Positions 41,615 through 51,151 are shown, counted from the first letter of the stretch. The stretch is DNA of 64,000 bases from Paenibacillus lupini (GCF_011761355.1 NZ_JAASRW010000006.1:496001-560000), one strand, 5' to 3'. A program made the numbers and translations. Notes: generated by a model not told the origin, from the letters alone.

Positions 41615-43527
41615 CCTCTATTTAATCCTTTGGAATAACTCATGCTGGCGAGCAGGAAGTAGATCGTCTGCATCACCACGAAGATCCCGATGATGACCAG
41701 GGAATACAGCCATACACTTGAACCCATCAGTCCATCCAACGCCTTCATAGCAAATAATGCATGGATGGTTCCGATAAGACAAGGAAGGTAGAAGATAATA
41801 GCGATCTGTGTCACTGTTATTTTCCGTATCTCCTGTCTTGTCATTCCGATTCGTTTCAAAGCGTTAAACTGCGCTTGATCCTCCTGTAATTCCGTGAACA
41901 TCTTAAAGTAAATCAAACTGCCTGATGCAATGAAGAACAGCAAACTGATAAACAAGCCGATAAACAGCGTCAGTGAGCTTGTATCTTTCATATTCGCATA
42001 GTTATTAGGTCGGGACCGATCGATTTGATCGATAAAATCATCAGATACTTTAAGCTTATCAAGCGCTGAACCTGCATGTTCCCAATTTTTCAACTCATAA
42101 CCGTACCATACGAGCTGATCTGCTTCCGGTACACCAGCGGTAATCCGATCATAATCAGCATCCCCCATAATGACCGTCATATAATTCAATTTGGTCTGGT
42201 TCATAATACTTTCCGAAGGTTCAGCAGCTGCAGCATAATCAATGGGCTGCCCCTGAACGCTGCCCGTTATCCTCTCTATTGGCGGCGAAAAAGAACCTGG
42301 CATAGCTGCTGTCCCCGGCTTCAAATGAAGCTGCTTTTTCCCTTTATCCTTCGCCAAACGGTTATAGTCAGACTCAGAAATAATCATTGTCGCAGGATTA
42401 TACTCCATATCATTACCGTTACTGCGGGTCAGTTTAATATTAGTTGCCGCGATACCGGTGACAATCTTCTCATCCGTAACCGGGAAACCCTCGGCACGCA
42501 GCTGCTCTTTCATCGCATCCAAATCAATAACGTCATGACTATGAATTCCTTTCTCCATCACAGCTACTGTGTAGGGATAGAAATCATAAATCTGCTGTTT
42601 GGAGCTGATCTGCAACAAATAAAATGTACCTGATGCTGTTAAGATAACAGCGCTCATAATCGACACCATAAACAAGATCCGTGCATTATCCTTTAGCTTG
42701 TACCCAAGCTGAGCAAGCACGATCATATTCGTCCGATTGTAGAAGAAGGAATGCCGTTTCTGTAAAAAACGGATAAGCAGCACACTGAACTGCGTAAACA
42801 GAAAGTAACTTCCAATTGTAACTGTAACGAGAATGAGCAGTGCCATATAGAAGAAGTTAAACGGATCTAACATAAGCGCCATCGTATAGCCCGAGCCAAG
42901 CGACACAAGTGCCAGTGCTACAAGCCATGGGGAAAAGATAAGCTGGCCCTTAGGCTTACGGCCTGCCTTAAACAGGTCGATCAGCTCTGATCTGCCAATT
43001 CGCAGCGACGTAAGTATGGCAATTGCCACGAATAAGATAAAGAAACCAAAGCCCGTAATTCCAATTGCCTTCAGTGGTACGGCAAACGGTATAGGATCCG
43101 TTACTTTCAGGAAGACCGACAGCGCCATAAAGAACAACTTACTAAACAACATGCCGAGCCCGATGCCTGCACCAATCGACAAAAGAGCAATAGCGATGCT
43201 TTCATAAATAACCAGCTTGCGAAGCTGAGCTTTTGTCATACCGAATAACGACAACAGGCCAAACTCTTGCTTACGCGTTTTCAGAAAGGCCGAATTGGAA
43301 TAGAGGACAAACAGGAATGAGAAGATACCAATAATGTAAAGACAGAACATCATCCCTCTTCTTATTTTCGAAGCCTGCAAAATATGTCCGCTAACGACAT
43401 CCGGGTGATAAATAAATGCCGAATACATATAGAAGATGAGTACAGAGAAGACACAGCTTAGGAAAAAGGCGCTGTAGGAACGCCAATTCCCCTTCATGTT
43501 GCTAAGCGCGAGCGAACGGAACGTCAT
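41599..43527 (-). CDS. BceB-type ABC transporter permease (FtsX family)
   Basis: 642 aa from ATG 43527, with GGGAGGT upstream; the start lies inside the ATPase gene (26-bp overlap). Ten helices with a large extracytoplasmic domain at about 300-520 between helices VII and VIII, the hallmark of Bce-type exporters, and FtsX-like repeats at both ends. It removes cell-wall-active peptide antibiotics such as bacitracin from lipid targets and acts as the sensor for its kinase. Confidence 0.9.
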   Translation of the reverse strand: MTFRSLALSNMKGNWRSYSAFFLSCVFSVLIFYMYSAFIYHPDVVSGHILQASKIRRGMMFCLYIIGIFSFLFVLYSNSAFLKTRKQEFGLLSLFGMTKAQLRKLVIYESIAIALLSIGAGIGLGMLFSKLFFMALSVFLKVTDPIPFAVPLKAIGITGFGFFILFVAIAILTSLRIGRSELIDLFKAGRKPKGQLIFSPWLVALALVSLGSGYTMALMLDPFNFFYMALLILVTVTIGSYFLFTQFSVLLIRFLQKRHSFFYNRTNMIVLAQLGYKLKDNARILFMVSIMSAVILTASGTFYLLQISSKQQIYDFYPYTVAVMEKGIHSHDVIDLDAMKEQLRAEGFPVTDEKIVTGIAATNIKLTRSNGNDMEYNPATMIISESDYNRLAKDKGKKQLHLKPGTAAMPGSFSPPIERITGSVQGQPIDYAAAAEPSESIMNQTKLNYMTVIMGDADYDRITAGVPEADQLVWYGYELKNWEHAGSALDKLKVSDDFIDQIDRSRPNNYANMKDTSSLTLFIGLFISLLFFIASGSLIYFKMFTELQEDQAQFNALKRIGMTRQEIRKITVTQIAIIFYLPCLIGTIHALFAMKALDGLMGSSVWLYSLVIIGIFVVMQTIYFLLASMSYSKGLNRGTASA

Positions 43528-44278
43528 CGAAATTACCTCCCAGTACACTCAAAGCATCAAGAATCTGTTGGAAAAAGGCTTGACGGTTTGTACCTCTGCG
43601 AATTTCGGAGAACAGCTTGCCGTCCTTAATGAAGACAATCCGCTCGCAATAGCTTGCGGAGAACGGATCATGCGTTACCATAAGAACCGTTGCGCCTAGT
43701 CTCTCATTCATATCCTTCAGTGCATCCATAACATCCTTTGCTGCTTTCGAATCCAGGTTACCTGTCAGTTCGTCTGCCAATACTAGTGCAGGCTGATGAA
43801 TGATTGCCCGGGCAATAGCAGCACGCTGCTTCTGTCCGCCCGATACTTCATAAGTCCGCTTATCCAGTATGCTGTCAATGTTCAGCATGATCGCAAGCGG
43901 CTTCAGCTTTTCCTCGATTTTTCGAGGTGACACACCTTCCAGTACTAATGGTAAAATAATATTTTCTTTAATAGTCATCGTATCAAGAAGGTTGAAATCT
44001 TGAAACACGAATCCAAGCTCTCTACGCCGGAAAAGAGCCAGCTTCTTGTCGCTCAGCTTGGCAGGCTGTACCCCGTTAATCTCAAGCTCACCTGATGTCG
44101 GTCGATCAATCGTTGCCAGCAAATTCAGAAGTGTGGTCTTGCCGCTGCCGGAAGGTCCCATTACCCCAACAAATTCTCCCGCTTTTATATTCAGATCAAT
44201 ATCCTCAAGCGCCCGGTAGGACAGATTCCCCTTTGAATGATAGATCTTTCCAATCCCTTTTGTTTGCAATACGCTCAT
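43502..44278 (-). CDS. BceA-type ABC transporter ATPase
   Basis: 258 aa from ATG 44278 (MSVLQTKGIGK) with GAGGAGG upstream. Walker A GPSGSGKTT, Q-loop FVFQDFNLLD, signature VSGGQKQRAAIARA, Walker B LVLADELTGNLD. The LxDxMTIKENI context is typical of peptide-detox and LolD-like ATPases. Leader carries the two-hairpin element. Operon with the bceB-like permease. Confidence 0.92.
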   Translation of the reverse strand: MSVLQTKGIGKIYHSKGNLSYRALEDIDLNIKAGEFVGVMGPSGSGKTTLLNLLATIDRPTSGELEINGVQPAKLSDKKLALFRRRELGFVFQDFNLLDTMTIKENIILPLVLEGVSPRKIEEKLKPLAIMLNIDSILDKRTYEVSGGQKQRAAIARAIIHQPALVLADELTGNLDSKAAKDVMDALKDMNERLGATVLMVTHDPFSASYCERIVFIKDGKLFSEIRRGTNRQAFFQQILDALSVLGGNFDDVPFARA

Positions 44279-44287
44279 TGTAATAAT

Positions 44288-44351
44288 CCTCCTCAAATGA
44301 ATTGCCTCACAAAGCATCTACCTTTTGTGGTGATTCATGCTTCGAAAGCAT
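44288..44351 (-). repeat. Two-hairpin leader element before bceA-like gene
   Basis: On the minus strand ATGCTTTCGAAGCAT, then ATGAAT-CA-CC...GG-CA-ATTCAT with ACAAA/TTTGT inside, ending in GAGGAGG. Here the outer stem is ATGAAT/ATTCAT instead of AAGAAT/ATTCTT: a compensatory change on both arms. Confidence 0.8.
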
Positions 44352-44395
44352 GGGCTCAAAACCCGTAAATGTTCGATTTATTTGATTATGGACTC

Positions 44396-44481
44396 AGTAT
44401 AGCGCCCAAACCGGCTATGTACCCATCGATTTACCTTTCAATTGAAGGCTTCAAACCTTACGATTTTGTCATGTTTCGTCA
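44396..44481 (-). promoter_or_regulatory. Candidate BceR-type operator and promoter
   Basis: Minus strand: two TGAC repeats 10 bp apart within TGACGAAACATGACA (44467-44481), at the 3' end of the kinase gene, then TATACT (44396-44401) without a good -35, as expected for an activator-dependent promoter. Confidence 0.4.
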
Positions 44482-44482
44482 T

Positions 44483-45544
44483 TTAATGAATCCGGTGGAT
44501 ACCTTCCGGACGGAAAATAACCATCGCCGTTGTACCCGCTCCGACCTCTGAGTCAACAATCAGCTCATGGCCAAGGAGGCCGCATACCTGCTTCGTCAAA
44601 TATAAGCCCATACCTGTTGATTCTTCGATGGCCCGTCCATTCTCCCCCGTAAAGAAAGGATCAAAGATGCGTGGCAAATCATGAGCCGCTATTCCAATTC
44701 CTTCATCTATAACAGACAGCTTAGTGGCCTTATCATCCAATGTCGGCTCGATCCGGATGATCAACTTTTTCGAGCCTTGCTTTCTCTTTGAATATTTGAT
44801 TGCATTGCCGATTAGTTGATTCAAGATAAAAGTCAGCCATTTCTCATCCGTCTCAACCATAGCTTCCCCCTCAATCCGAGGAAAGATGGCATGTCTAATA
44901 CATAGCTGCTTATGTGCATTAATAACGCTTCGCGCCGCTTCATGCAGCGGGATCAAACGGAGATGCAAATCAAATTCGATCTTATCGAGCCTTGCCGTAT
45001 GCAGCATCATATCAAGCCCTCTTGTCATTCTCCCTGTTTCCTCACGAATGCTTTGAAACCGCTCTACATCTGTGTCTTCCTTATTGCGCTCCTGCAGCGT
45101 TTCCTGCACCAGCAGGTCAATAACCGAAACCGGTGTCTTCATATGATGTACCCACTGCAGGACAAAATGATTATGCTGCTCCTGCTGCCTTCGGTAATGA
45201 CTGAGTTCCGTCAAATAAGCACCATATTGCGCCTCAAGCAGCCGCTGAACTGCGAGCTGTTCCCTCGTCACTCCTGCTTTTACAACCATGGAGGCCTTGA
45301 GCTCTGTTGATCGGTCAATCGCATCATGCAGTTGTTTATAATAGGTACGCTGCCTCAAAAAGTCGATCGTTAAGCCTACAATCAGCAAGAAGACGGCCAG
45401 TTCGGCAAAATAATAGACCAAACCGGAATCCGCCTTGTCTTCATACCGCAATTTATCAAGAAGGAACATCGCACAACCAAGACTTGTCCCTAATAAATAA
45501 GTAACAATTAATACTTTTCGATCCCAAAGGTAAGATCGGATCAT
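44483..45544 (-). CDS. BceS-type sensor histidine kinase
   Basis: 353 aa. Two N-terminal helices with almost no outside loop (residues 12-60), the intramembrane-sensing design that relies on its partner transporter. DHp helix VLQWVHHMKTPVSVIDLL with the phospho-histidine; HATPase motifs NQLIGNAIKYS (N box), DEGIGI and TGMGLYL. Overlaps the regulator gene by 4 bp. Confidence 0.92.
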   Translation of the reverse strand: MIRSYLWDRKVLIVTYLLGTSLGCAMFLLDKLRYEDKADSGLVYYFAELAVFLLIVGLTIDFLRQRTYYKQLHDAIDRSTELKASMVVKAGVTREQLAVQRLLEAQYGAYLTELSHYRRQQEQHNHFVLQWVHHMKTPVSVIDLLVQETLQERNKEDTDVERFQSIREETGRMTRGLDMMLHTARLDKIEFDLHLRLIPLHEAARSVINAHKQLCIRHAIFPRIEGEAMVETDEKWLTFILNQLIGNAIKYSKRKQGSKKLIIRIEPTLDDKATKLSVIDEGIGIAAHDLPRIFDPFFTGENGRAIEESTGMGLYLTKQVCGLLGHELIVDSEVGAGTTAMVIFRPEGIHRIH

Positions 45545-46260
45545 ACCCTTGCCTCCCGAAGTGCTTCCCCATTCAGCCGATAGCCTTGTCCACGGACAGT
45601 CTCTATCGCTTTCATAATTCCGATCTCCTCCAGCTTCTTGCGAAGTCTTGTTACGTTAACGGTTAACGTATTGTCATCCACAAACTGAACATCATCCCAT
45701 AACGCTTCAAGCAGATGCTCCCTCGTCACAATCTCATCCGGTCTTTTCATAAATGCTTCAGCCAGCAGACGTTCGTTCTTCGTGAGTTCCGTACGAAGTC
45801 CACCCCATTCGAGCTCATTACGGCTTAAATTCAAGCGAAGGCTGTACAAGTCCAGCTCCCCGCCACTCACCGAAGAAGCAGTTGCTGCCGCATATTCTCC
45901 ATAGGCACGACGAAGTGCTCCTTTCACCTTTGCAAGAAGCAAATCCAAATGAATTGGCTTCGGCAGATAATCATCTCCACCATTTTCGATGGCCATTACC
46001 TGATCCATTTCCCCTTCTCGGGCTGAGATGAATAGAATCGGAACATTAGATCTTGTCCGAATTTGTCTGCACCAATAAAAGCCGTCAAAATACGGCAAAT
46101 TGATATCGAGCAAAACAAGATGGGGCTCATGGGCAGTAAACTCCCCCAGTAAATCTTTAAAGTTAACAGCTCTAGCTGCCTCAAACCCGTACTTTTCCAT
46201 CGTAGATTTGAGAATCATGCCGATTTTGTCGTCATCCTCGATAATAAATATCCGATACAT
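45541..46260 (-). CDS. BceR-type response regulator (OmpR family)
   Basis: 239 aa. Receiver domain with the acidic pocket EDDD and phospho-acceptor aspartate in VLLDINLPYFDG (about 52); C-terminal winged helix with VTRLRKKLEEIGIMKAIETVRGQGYRL. It should activate the adjacent bceAB-like genes through TGAC-type sites. First gene of the module. Confidence 0.93.
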   Translation of the reverse strand: MYRIFIIEDDDKIGMILKSTMEKYGFEAARAVNFKDLLGEFTAHEPHLVLLDINLPYFDGFYWCRQIRTRSNVPILFISAREGEMDQVMAIENGGDDYLPKPIHLDLLLAKVKGALRRAYGEYAAATASSVSGGELDLYSLRLNLSRNELEWGGLRTELTKNERLLAEAFMKRPDEIVTREHLLEALWDDVQFVDDNTLTVNVTRLRKKLEEIGIMKAIETVRGQGYRLNGEALREARV

Positions 46261-46338
46261 CTATTAATCCTCCTCTAATACGTAAGGCACTTCCCACACT
46301 GGATACATCTAGTCAATTTAGGATAGCAATTATGCCTA

Positions 46339-46390
46339 TTTCAATCAACTTAACAAAATCATTACAATTTCTAAATAATGGGATAATAAT
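46339..46390 (+). promoter_or_regulatory. PhoP-box-like repeats and promoter before the pst region
   Basis: TTTCAA (46339-46344), TTAACA (46350-46355) and TTACAA (46362-46367) recur every 11-12 bp, followed by GATAATAAT at about 46382-46390 as -10. This matches Bacillus PhoP-activated promoters (TTWACA-type repeats). The transcript would start about 140 bp before the first gene. Confidence 0.5.
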
Positions 46391-46530
46391 CCGCTGTTAC
46401 ACTAACTTAGGAAATCGAAATAGTTCCGACGCGGCTTGCGGTGGAAAAATCAAGGGCCTATCATACATACCGACTAAGGGCCGTCGGACCTATGAACTTA
46501 TTCGAAAATAAGAAAGGTGACGAACAACAA

Positions 46531-47862
46531 ATGAAAAAAGCAGTAGTCATTTCCGTGCTCGCAACAGCACTTGGAGCAGCAGCTGTTACTCCTGTAATGG
46601 CACAATCAGCAACACAATCGGTACAAGCTGTACAAATCGGTTCGACAACAATCTCCATCAACGGCACAGCCGTAGCGATCCGCACGATTGATGCTTCTGG
46701 TGTAACGCTCGCCTCCGTACGCGACCTGGCAAAGGCTCTTGAGGCTTCGCTGAATGTAGCTGGCAGCACAATTACCGTTCAACTCAACCACAATGTCGTT
46801 TCACTCAATGACGCGGTTACTGTTAACGGAACAGCTTTTGTTGAACCAGTAAGCTTCTTGAGCAAGCTTGGCGTTGGCTACTCGCAAGGCAACATCACAA
46901 CGATCAAACTCCTTCAGGATGTGGATCAAGTGACTTGGGTGAATGCTTCCAAGCTGATCGTATCGAAATCTGCCGATACAGGCCGCGAGGATTACCTGGT
47001 TGATGCTGCGACTGGTAAAAATGAATTACTGCTTACTTCGTCTGACACGTCCGAACTGATTGTTTCCCCGGACGGTTCGAAAGCCGCTTATTCCGAAGAG
47101 GATGGCACCGTTAATATTATTGATCTGAGCACAAAGCAATCAACTAAAGTAAGCACAGATACATCCATTAAGAACGAAATGCAATTCTCAGCTGACGGAA
47201 GCTCGATCTTCTTCTTCCAAGGCGACAAAAACACTGTTATCTGTAAGTTAAGCCTGGCTGACGGCAGCGTAACAAAAATTTTGGAAGACAAAGTCGATTA
47301 CAAAGCTAACCTGTCTGTATCTGCTGACGGGACAAAAGTCGCTTATTTCCAAATCAAACAGCCAGTTGTAAAAAATGACGCTACAGATGTAAGCAAGGAC
47401 GATGTAACCATCGATCCAACAGGTACAGAAACACAAGCTTACTTCTATGACTCTGCAAAAGCGGACAATAAACCGGTTCAACTGACAACTGACAAGAACG
47501 ACAAAGCATTCCTGGAGCTGGCGGCTGATGGTTCGAAAGCTTACTTCGTAAGCATCAACGACGATACTGTAGGAAGCGTCGCTTCGGTAAATACAGCTTC
47601 CGTTGAAGCAGCTAGCGTCTACAGTGCTGAAGATGTATATCAACTGAATCAAGCTGGCGGCAAGCTGGTCCTGCTGACAGCAAAAGGCGATGCAAACAGC
47701 ATCAGCGCTCTTGATCCTGTAACAGGTACTGCAAGCAAGCTATACAGCGTGTCGGATGGCGTATCCGAGCTTATCGTTTCTGGTAACGGTGATATTGCAG
47801 CAATCAGCAACGGTCAAGTGGCTGTTCCTGTAAACGGCAAATTCACAACAATTACTCGCTAA
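46531..47862 (+). CDS. Secreted protein: copper-amine-oxidase-N domain plus propeller-like repeats
   Basis: 443 aa from ATG 46531, which has AAAGGTGA upstream. Signal peptide MKKAVVISVLATALGAAAVT then PVMAQS. Residues 30-130 resemble the copper amine oxidase N-terminal-like domain common in Paenibacillus exported proteins (GVTLASVRDLAKAL, VNGTAFVEPVSFL). From 140 on, repeated VSPDGSKAAYSE, FSADGSSIFFF, VSADGTKVAYF and LAADGSKAYFV indicate a TolB/WD40-like beta-propeller. Lies 37 bp before pstS, probably co-transcribed. Confidence 0.8.
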   Translation: MKKAVVISVLATALGAAAVTPVMAQSATQSVQAVQIGSTTISINGTAVAIRTIDASGVTLASVRDLAKALEASLNVAGSTITVQLNHNVVSLNDAVTVNGTAFVEPVSFLSKLGVGYSQGNITTIKLLQDVDQVTWVNASKLIVSKSADTGREDYLVDAATGKNELLLTSSDTSELIVSPDGSKAAYSEEDGTVNIIDLSTKQSTKVSTDTSIKNEMQFSADGSSIFFFQGDKNTVICKLSLADGSVTKILEDKVDYKANLSVSADGTKVAYFQIKQPVVKNDATDVSKDDVTIDPTGTETQAYFYDSAKADNKPVQLTTDKNDKAFLELAADGSKAYFVSINDDTVGSVASVNTASVEAASVYSAEDVYQLNQAGGKLVLLTAKGDANSISALDPVTGTASKLYSVSDGVSELIVSGNGDIAAISNGQVAVPVNGKFTTITR

Positions 47863-47899
47863 TACACAAATCAATTCATTTTAGGAGGATTACAAAATA

Positions 47900-48766
47900 A
47901 TGAAACTTAACTGGTTAAAAGTGGCTACTGTGGCCGCACTTATTGCAACAATTGGTCTTGGCTCCGTCCAAGCTCCTACCAAAACAGAAGCAGCTAGCAA
48001 GCTGTCCGGCAAAATCGTAATTAATGGCTCTTCCGCCCTTCTTCCACTAACTCTTCAAGCGTCCAACGAATTCAAAAAGCTGAATCCGAAGGTTAAAATC
48101 TCCGCATCAGGAGCAGGCTCCATTACTGGTCCTCAGTCGGTACGTAAAGGTATCGCTGATATTGGTGCGGTTGACTGGGATGCTACAAAAGCAGTACCTG
48201 GCTTCGAAGCATTCACAGGCCAAGTAGCTAACAAAGTAGCAGTTACTCCTTTCGCTGCAGTAGTAAACAAAAGCGTTACTGCAACAAGCCTGACAACAAA
48301 GCAGCTGCAAGACATCTTCTCCGGTAAAGTAACGAACTGGAAAGAAGTTGGCGGCAAAGATGCTGACATTATCGTTGTTAACCGTGCTTTCGGCTCCGGT
48401 ACTCGCGTTAACTTCCAACAAAAAGCGCTGAACGGTACAGATTTTATGACCAAAGGCAGCAACTACAAAGAAGTTAAAACAAGCGGCGACATGAAAACAG
48501 CAGTTGAATCAACTCCTGGCGCTATCGGTTACCTCGATTTCGCTTACATCACTACGAAAATGACTGGCGTAAGCATTAATGGTGTTGCTCCAACTGTAGA
48601 CAACGTAATCAACGGCAAATACAAAGTTTGGGGCTACGGCTACTACATGACTAAAGGCCAACCTACAGGCGTTGTTAAAGAATTCATCAAATATGTACAA
48701 AGCGCTAAGTTCCAAAACGGTTCGCTTAAAAAGCTTAAGTTCATCCCGCTTTCCGCAATGAAATAA
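47900..48766 (+). CDS. pstS: Phosphate-binding protein PstS
   Basis: 288 aa. N-terminal signal sequence (KVATVAALIATIGLGSVQA) without a clear lipobox cysteine, unlike many Gram-positive PstS lipoproteins. Binding-site motifs GSSALLPL, GAGSITGPQSVRKGIADIG and NRAFGSGTRVNF fit the PstS family. Captures phosphate for PstCA. GGAGG before the ATG. Confidence 0.92.
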   Translation: MKLNWLKVATVAALIATIGLGSVQAPTKTEAASKLSGKIVINGSSALLPLTLQASNEFKKLNPKVKISASGAGSITGPQSVRKGIADIGAVDWDATKAVPGFEAFTGQVANKVAVTPFAAVVNKSVTATSLTTKQLQDIFSGKVTNWKEVGGKDADIIVVNRAFGSGTRVNFQQKALNGTDFMTKGSNYKEVKTSGDMKTAVESTPGAIGYLDFAYITTKMTGVSINGVAPTVDNVINGKYKVWGYGYYMTKGQPTGVVKEFIKYVQSAKFQNGSLKKLKFIPLSAMK

Positions 48767-48777
48767 TCCAAGTTAAT

Positions 48778-48836
48778 CGAATATAGGTAACAGCGGCCGT
48801 CTTTCGCGAAGCGACAGGCGGCTGCTTGCTACCGAA
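48778..48836 (+). repeat. Hairpin between pstS and pstC
   Basis: GGTA...CAGCGGCCG faces CGGCTG...TACC around TTCGCGAA. Position fits a 3' stabiliser or partial terminator that keeps pstS mRNA high. CAGCGGCCGT also resembles the core of palindromic copy A. Confidence 0.5.
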
Positions 48837-48852
48837 GGAGCCGATTGTAATT

Positions 48853-49803
48853 ATGATAGATACCTCATCTACTGCGGGCCAGATTGATCTGGGCGGCAGT
48901 CTTTTGACGGGAAGTGGCAAGCCGTTTGACCGCAAGAAGCGGCTGTTTGTGATGAACCGCCTGTTCCGTTATGTTTGTATTGCTGCAGCTGCTTTTGTGT
49001 GTCTGATTCTATTCCTCATCCTGCTGCTCATGTTCCGCACAGGCGTGCTGACATTTGGTGAGGTATCCTTCTCCGAATTTTTCCTTTCTACGGAATGGAG
49101 TCCGGAAACCGAGCAGTATGGTGGGCTGTTATTCATTTTTGGTACATTTGCCCTTACTTTATTAACCTTGATCATCTCAGTCCCGCTATCGCTCCTGATC
49201 GCGGTCTTTCTGTCGACCTTCGTGCCAACTTGGCTGAAAAATATGCTGCGTCCGGTCATGGACCTGCTCGTCGGCATTCCGTCCGTCGTTTACGGTTACC
49301 TGGGTTTGACTGTTCTTATTCCCCTGATTCGGGATGTTACCGGTACAGGTATGGGTGATGGCCTGCTCGCTGCTGCATTAGTCCTCACGATTATGGTGCT
49401 GCCTACGATCAGCCGGATCAGCGATGATTCAATTTCTGCTGTACCTAAGAAATTCAGCGATGCCTCCTACGCCCTTGGTGCAACCCGCTTCCAAACGGTC
49501 TGGAAAGTGCTAGTTCCATCTGCTCGCAGCGGCATTATGTACGCTGTCATCCTTGGGATGGCCCGTGCAATTGGCGAGACGATGGCCGTCGTTATGGTTA
49601 TTGGCAATACGCCGCAATTGGCGGACAGCCTGCTTAAACCTACCTCCGTTTTGACCAGCAACATTGTCATGCAAATCGCGAATGTTCCATTTGATTCCAC
49701 CTGGAACTACGCACTTTATCTGATGGGCTTCCTGCTGCTTGCTATCTCTCTCTTGATGATCGTTGGCGTGCGTTGGCTGCAAGGGAAAGGAGTACAGCAA
49801 TGA
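48853..49803 (+). CDS. pstC: Phosphate ABC transporter permease PstC
   Basis: 316 aa from ATG 48853 (MIDTSSTAG); AAGGAG is 12 nt upstream, somewhat long. Six helices; permease loop DASYALGATRFQTVWKVLVP near residue 205. The extracytoplasmic FGEVSFSEFFLSTEWSPETEQYG segment is typical of PstC. Overlaps pstA by 4 bp. Confidence 0.92.
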   Translation: MIDTSSTAGQIDLGGSLLTGSGKPFDRKKRLFVMNRLFRYVCIAAAAFVCLILFLILLLMFRTGVLTFGEVSFSEFFLSTEWSPETEQYGGLLFIFGTFALTLLTLIISVPLSLLIAVFLSTFVPTWLKNMLRPVMDLLVGIPSVVYGYLGLTVLIPLIRDVTGTGMGDGLLAAALVLTIMVLPTISRISDDSISAVPKKFSDASYALGATRFQTVWKVLVPSARSGIMYAVILGMARAIGETMAVVMVIGNTPQLADSLLKPTSVLTSNIVMQIANVPFDSTWNYALYLMGFLLLAISLLMIVGVRWLQGKGVQQ

Positions 49804-50705
49804 GTAATGTAAATTCAGCTGCAAATGCTAATCCGTTCCGTGGCAAACGAGGAATAAACAGCTTCAACAACCGTGTATTTACCATAGCGGTATGGACCCT
49901 AGGAATTGTTGTCGTCTTATTCATCCTTGGGCTTCTCTTCTTAATTCTAAAAGATGGCTTGCCAAAGCTCTCCTGGAGCTTCCTGTTTGGACTGCCTAGT
50001 GAAATTGATGAGGGCGGCGGTATTGGGCCTGCATTGCTGAACTCTTTTTATATCCTGTTCCTATCGCTGCTCATCTCTATTCCGCTTGGTATGGCTGCCG
50101 GCATTTATCTCGCCGAGTTCGCGCCGGTCAATAAGCTGATTTCCTTCGTCCGTATATGCGTAGAAGGATTAGCTTCGGTTCCATCCATTATCTTCGGTTT
50201 GTTTGGGATTGCACTCTTCGTTGAGACATTCCAGTTAGGCCTGACGATTTTAGGCGGTGCAGTAAGCTTGGCCTTTCTAAACCTGCCTGTTCTAACCCGT
50301 GTTACCGAGGAATCCATCCGTGCTGTGCCGAAGGAACTGAAGAACGCTTCCTTTGCGCTAGGGGCTACACATTTACAGACGATAGTTCGGGTGCTTATCC
50401 CTGCAGCAATGAACGGAATTATTACAGGCATCTGTCTCGTAGCCGGCCGCGCCTTTGGTGAGAGTGCCGTTATTATTCTGACAGCCGGCGTGACAACCTC
50501 CGGAGAAATGTGGGACTTCAGCTTGTTCTCATCGGGTGAGACACTTGCCGTCCATCTCTGGTATGTACAGTCCGAAGCCATTGTTCCGGATGCCCAGGAG
50601 ATCGCCCAGAAGTCGGCGGCGGTACTCGTGTTCTTCGTTCTTCTGATCAACTTGGTGTTCCGTATTCCTCTATGGCTGAATTCTCGTAAAATGCAGAGGT
50701 CGTAG
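49800..50705 (+). CDS. pstA: Phosphate ABC transporter permease PstA
   Basis: 301 aa from ATG 49800, with AAAGGAG upstream. Six helices; permease loop NASFALGATHLQTIVRVLIP near residue 190; GIGPALLNSFYILFLSLLIS is the conserved PstA start. No pstB or phoU follows; instead come two palindromic elements and a convergent Fe-S gene. Confidence 0.92.
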   Translation: MSNVNSAANANPFRGKRGINSFNNRVFTIAVWTLGIVVVLFILGLLFLILKDGLPKLSWSFLFGLPSEIDEGGGIGPALLNSFYILFLSLLISIPLGMAAGIYLAEFAPVNKLISFVRICVEGLASVPSIIFGLFGIALFVETFQLGLTILGGAVSLAFLNLPVLTRVTEESIRAVPKELKNASFALGATHLQTIVRVLIPAAMNGIITGICLVAGRAFGESAVIILTAGVTTSGEMWDFSLFSSGETLAVHLWYVQSEAIVPDAQEIAQKSAAVLVFFVLLINLVFRIPLWLNSRKMQRS

Positions 50706-50859
50706 GAAGTTGGTTTCCTTCACTGCGCAAGTAAATGCTCTTTCGACCGCTGTTGTATTCGGATTACTTGGAACAATTTATTAAGGTAATTATCCGAATA
50801 CAAAGGCGGGCGCTTCGCTTCTCAAGAGCATTCACTTACTCCGTTCCGCAGTCGACTTC
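50706..50859 (-). repeat. Palindromic core element, copy D
   Basis: Outer stems GAAGT/ACTTC, CTGCG/CGCAG and AAGTAAATGCTCTT facing AAGAGCATTCACTT. On the minus strand the core is GAGAAGCGAAGCGCCCGCC then TTTGTATTCGGAT, pairing with ATCCGAATACAA, then CAGCGGTCGAAAGA. Starts 1 bp past the pstA stop, before the terminator at 50875. Confidence 0.85.
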
Positions 50860-50874
50860 TTTATTAAAACAAAA

Positions 50875-50905
50875 ACCGGCGTCCATTAAATGGGACGCCG
50901 GTTTA
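50875..50905 (+). terminator. Terminator of pst operon
   Basis: ACCGGCGTCC pairs with GGGACGCCGGT, then TTAATTTAATTC. Weak T-run. Confidence 0.65.
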
Positions 50906-51017
50906 ATTTAATTCTTTTTAGGGACAGGTTGTATTTGCAACCTGTCTAACCTATGTCACAAAAGGCTGGCTGCGCCAGCTTTTTGCGAATGCTGTTTGGC
51001 TTCGCCAAGCGGGCGGA

Positions 51018-51130
51018 GCAAGGGAATGTTATGGAGAAACGGAGTGTTCGCTTTTGTTACCGGAATCGTACCTTGTACGATAAATTCACTGATTCCGGTA
51101 ACAATGGCGATTGGAAGAACATTCCCTTGC
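51018..51130 (+). repeat. Palindromic core element, copy E
   Basis: Outer GCAAGGGAATGTT (51018-51030) pairs perfectly with AACATTCCCTTGC (51118-51130). Core GGAGAAACGGAGTGTTCGCT; inner GTTACCGGAATC (51056-51067) pairs perfectly with GATTCCGGTAAC (51091-51102), then AATGGCGATTGGAAGA. Tandem neighbour of copy D, in opposite orientation. Confidence 0.88.
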
Positions 51131-51151
51131 GCAGCCTGCATACTGGCGAAC

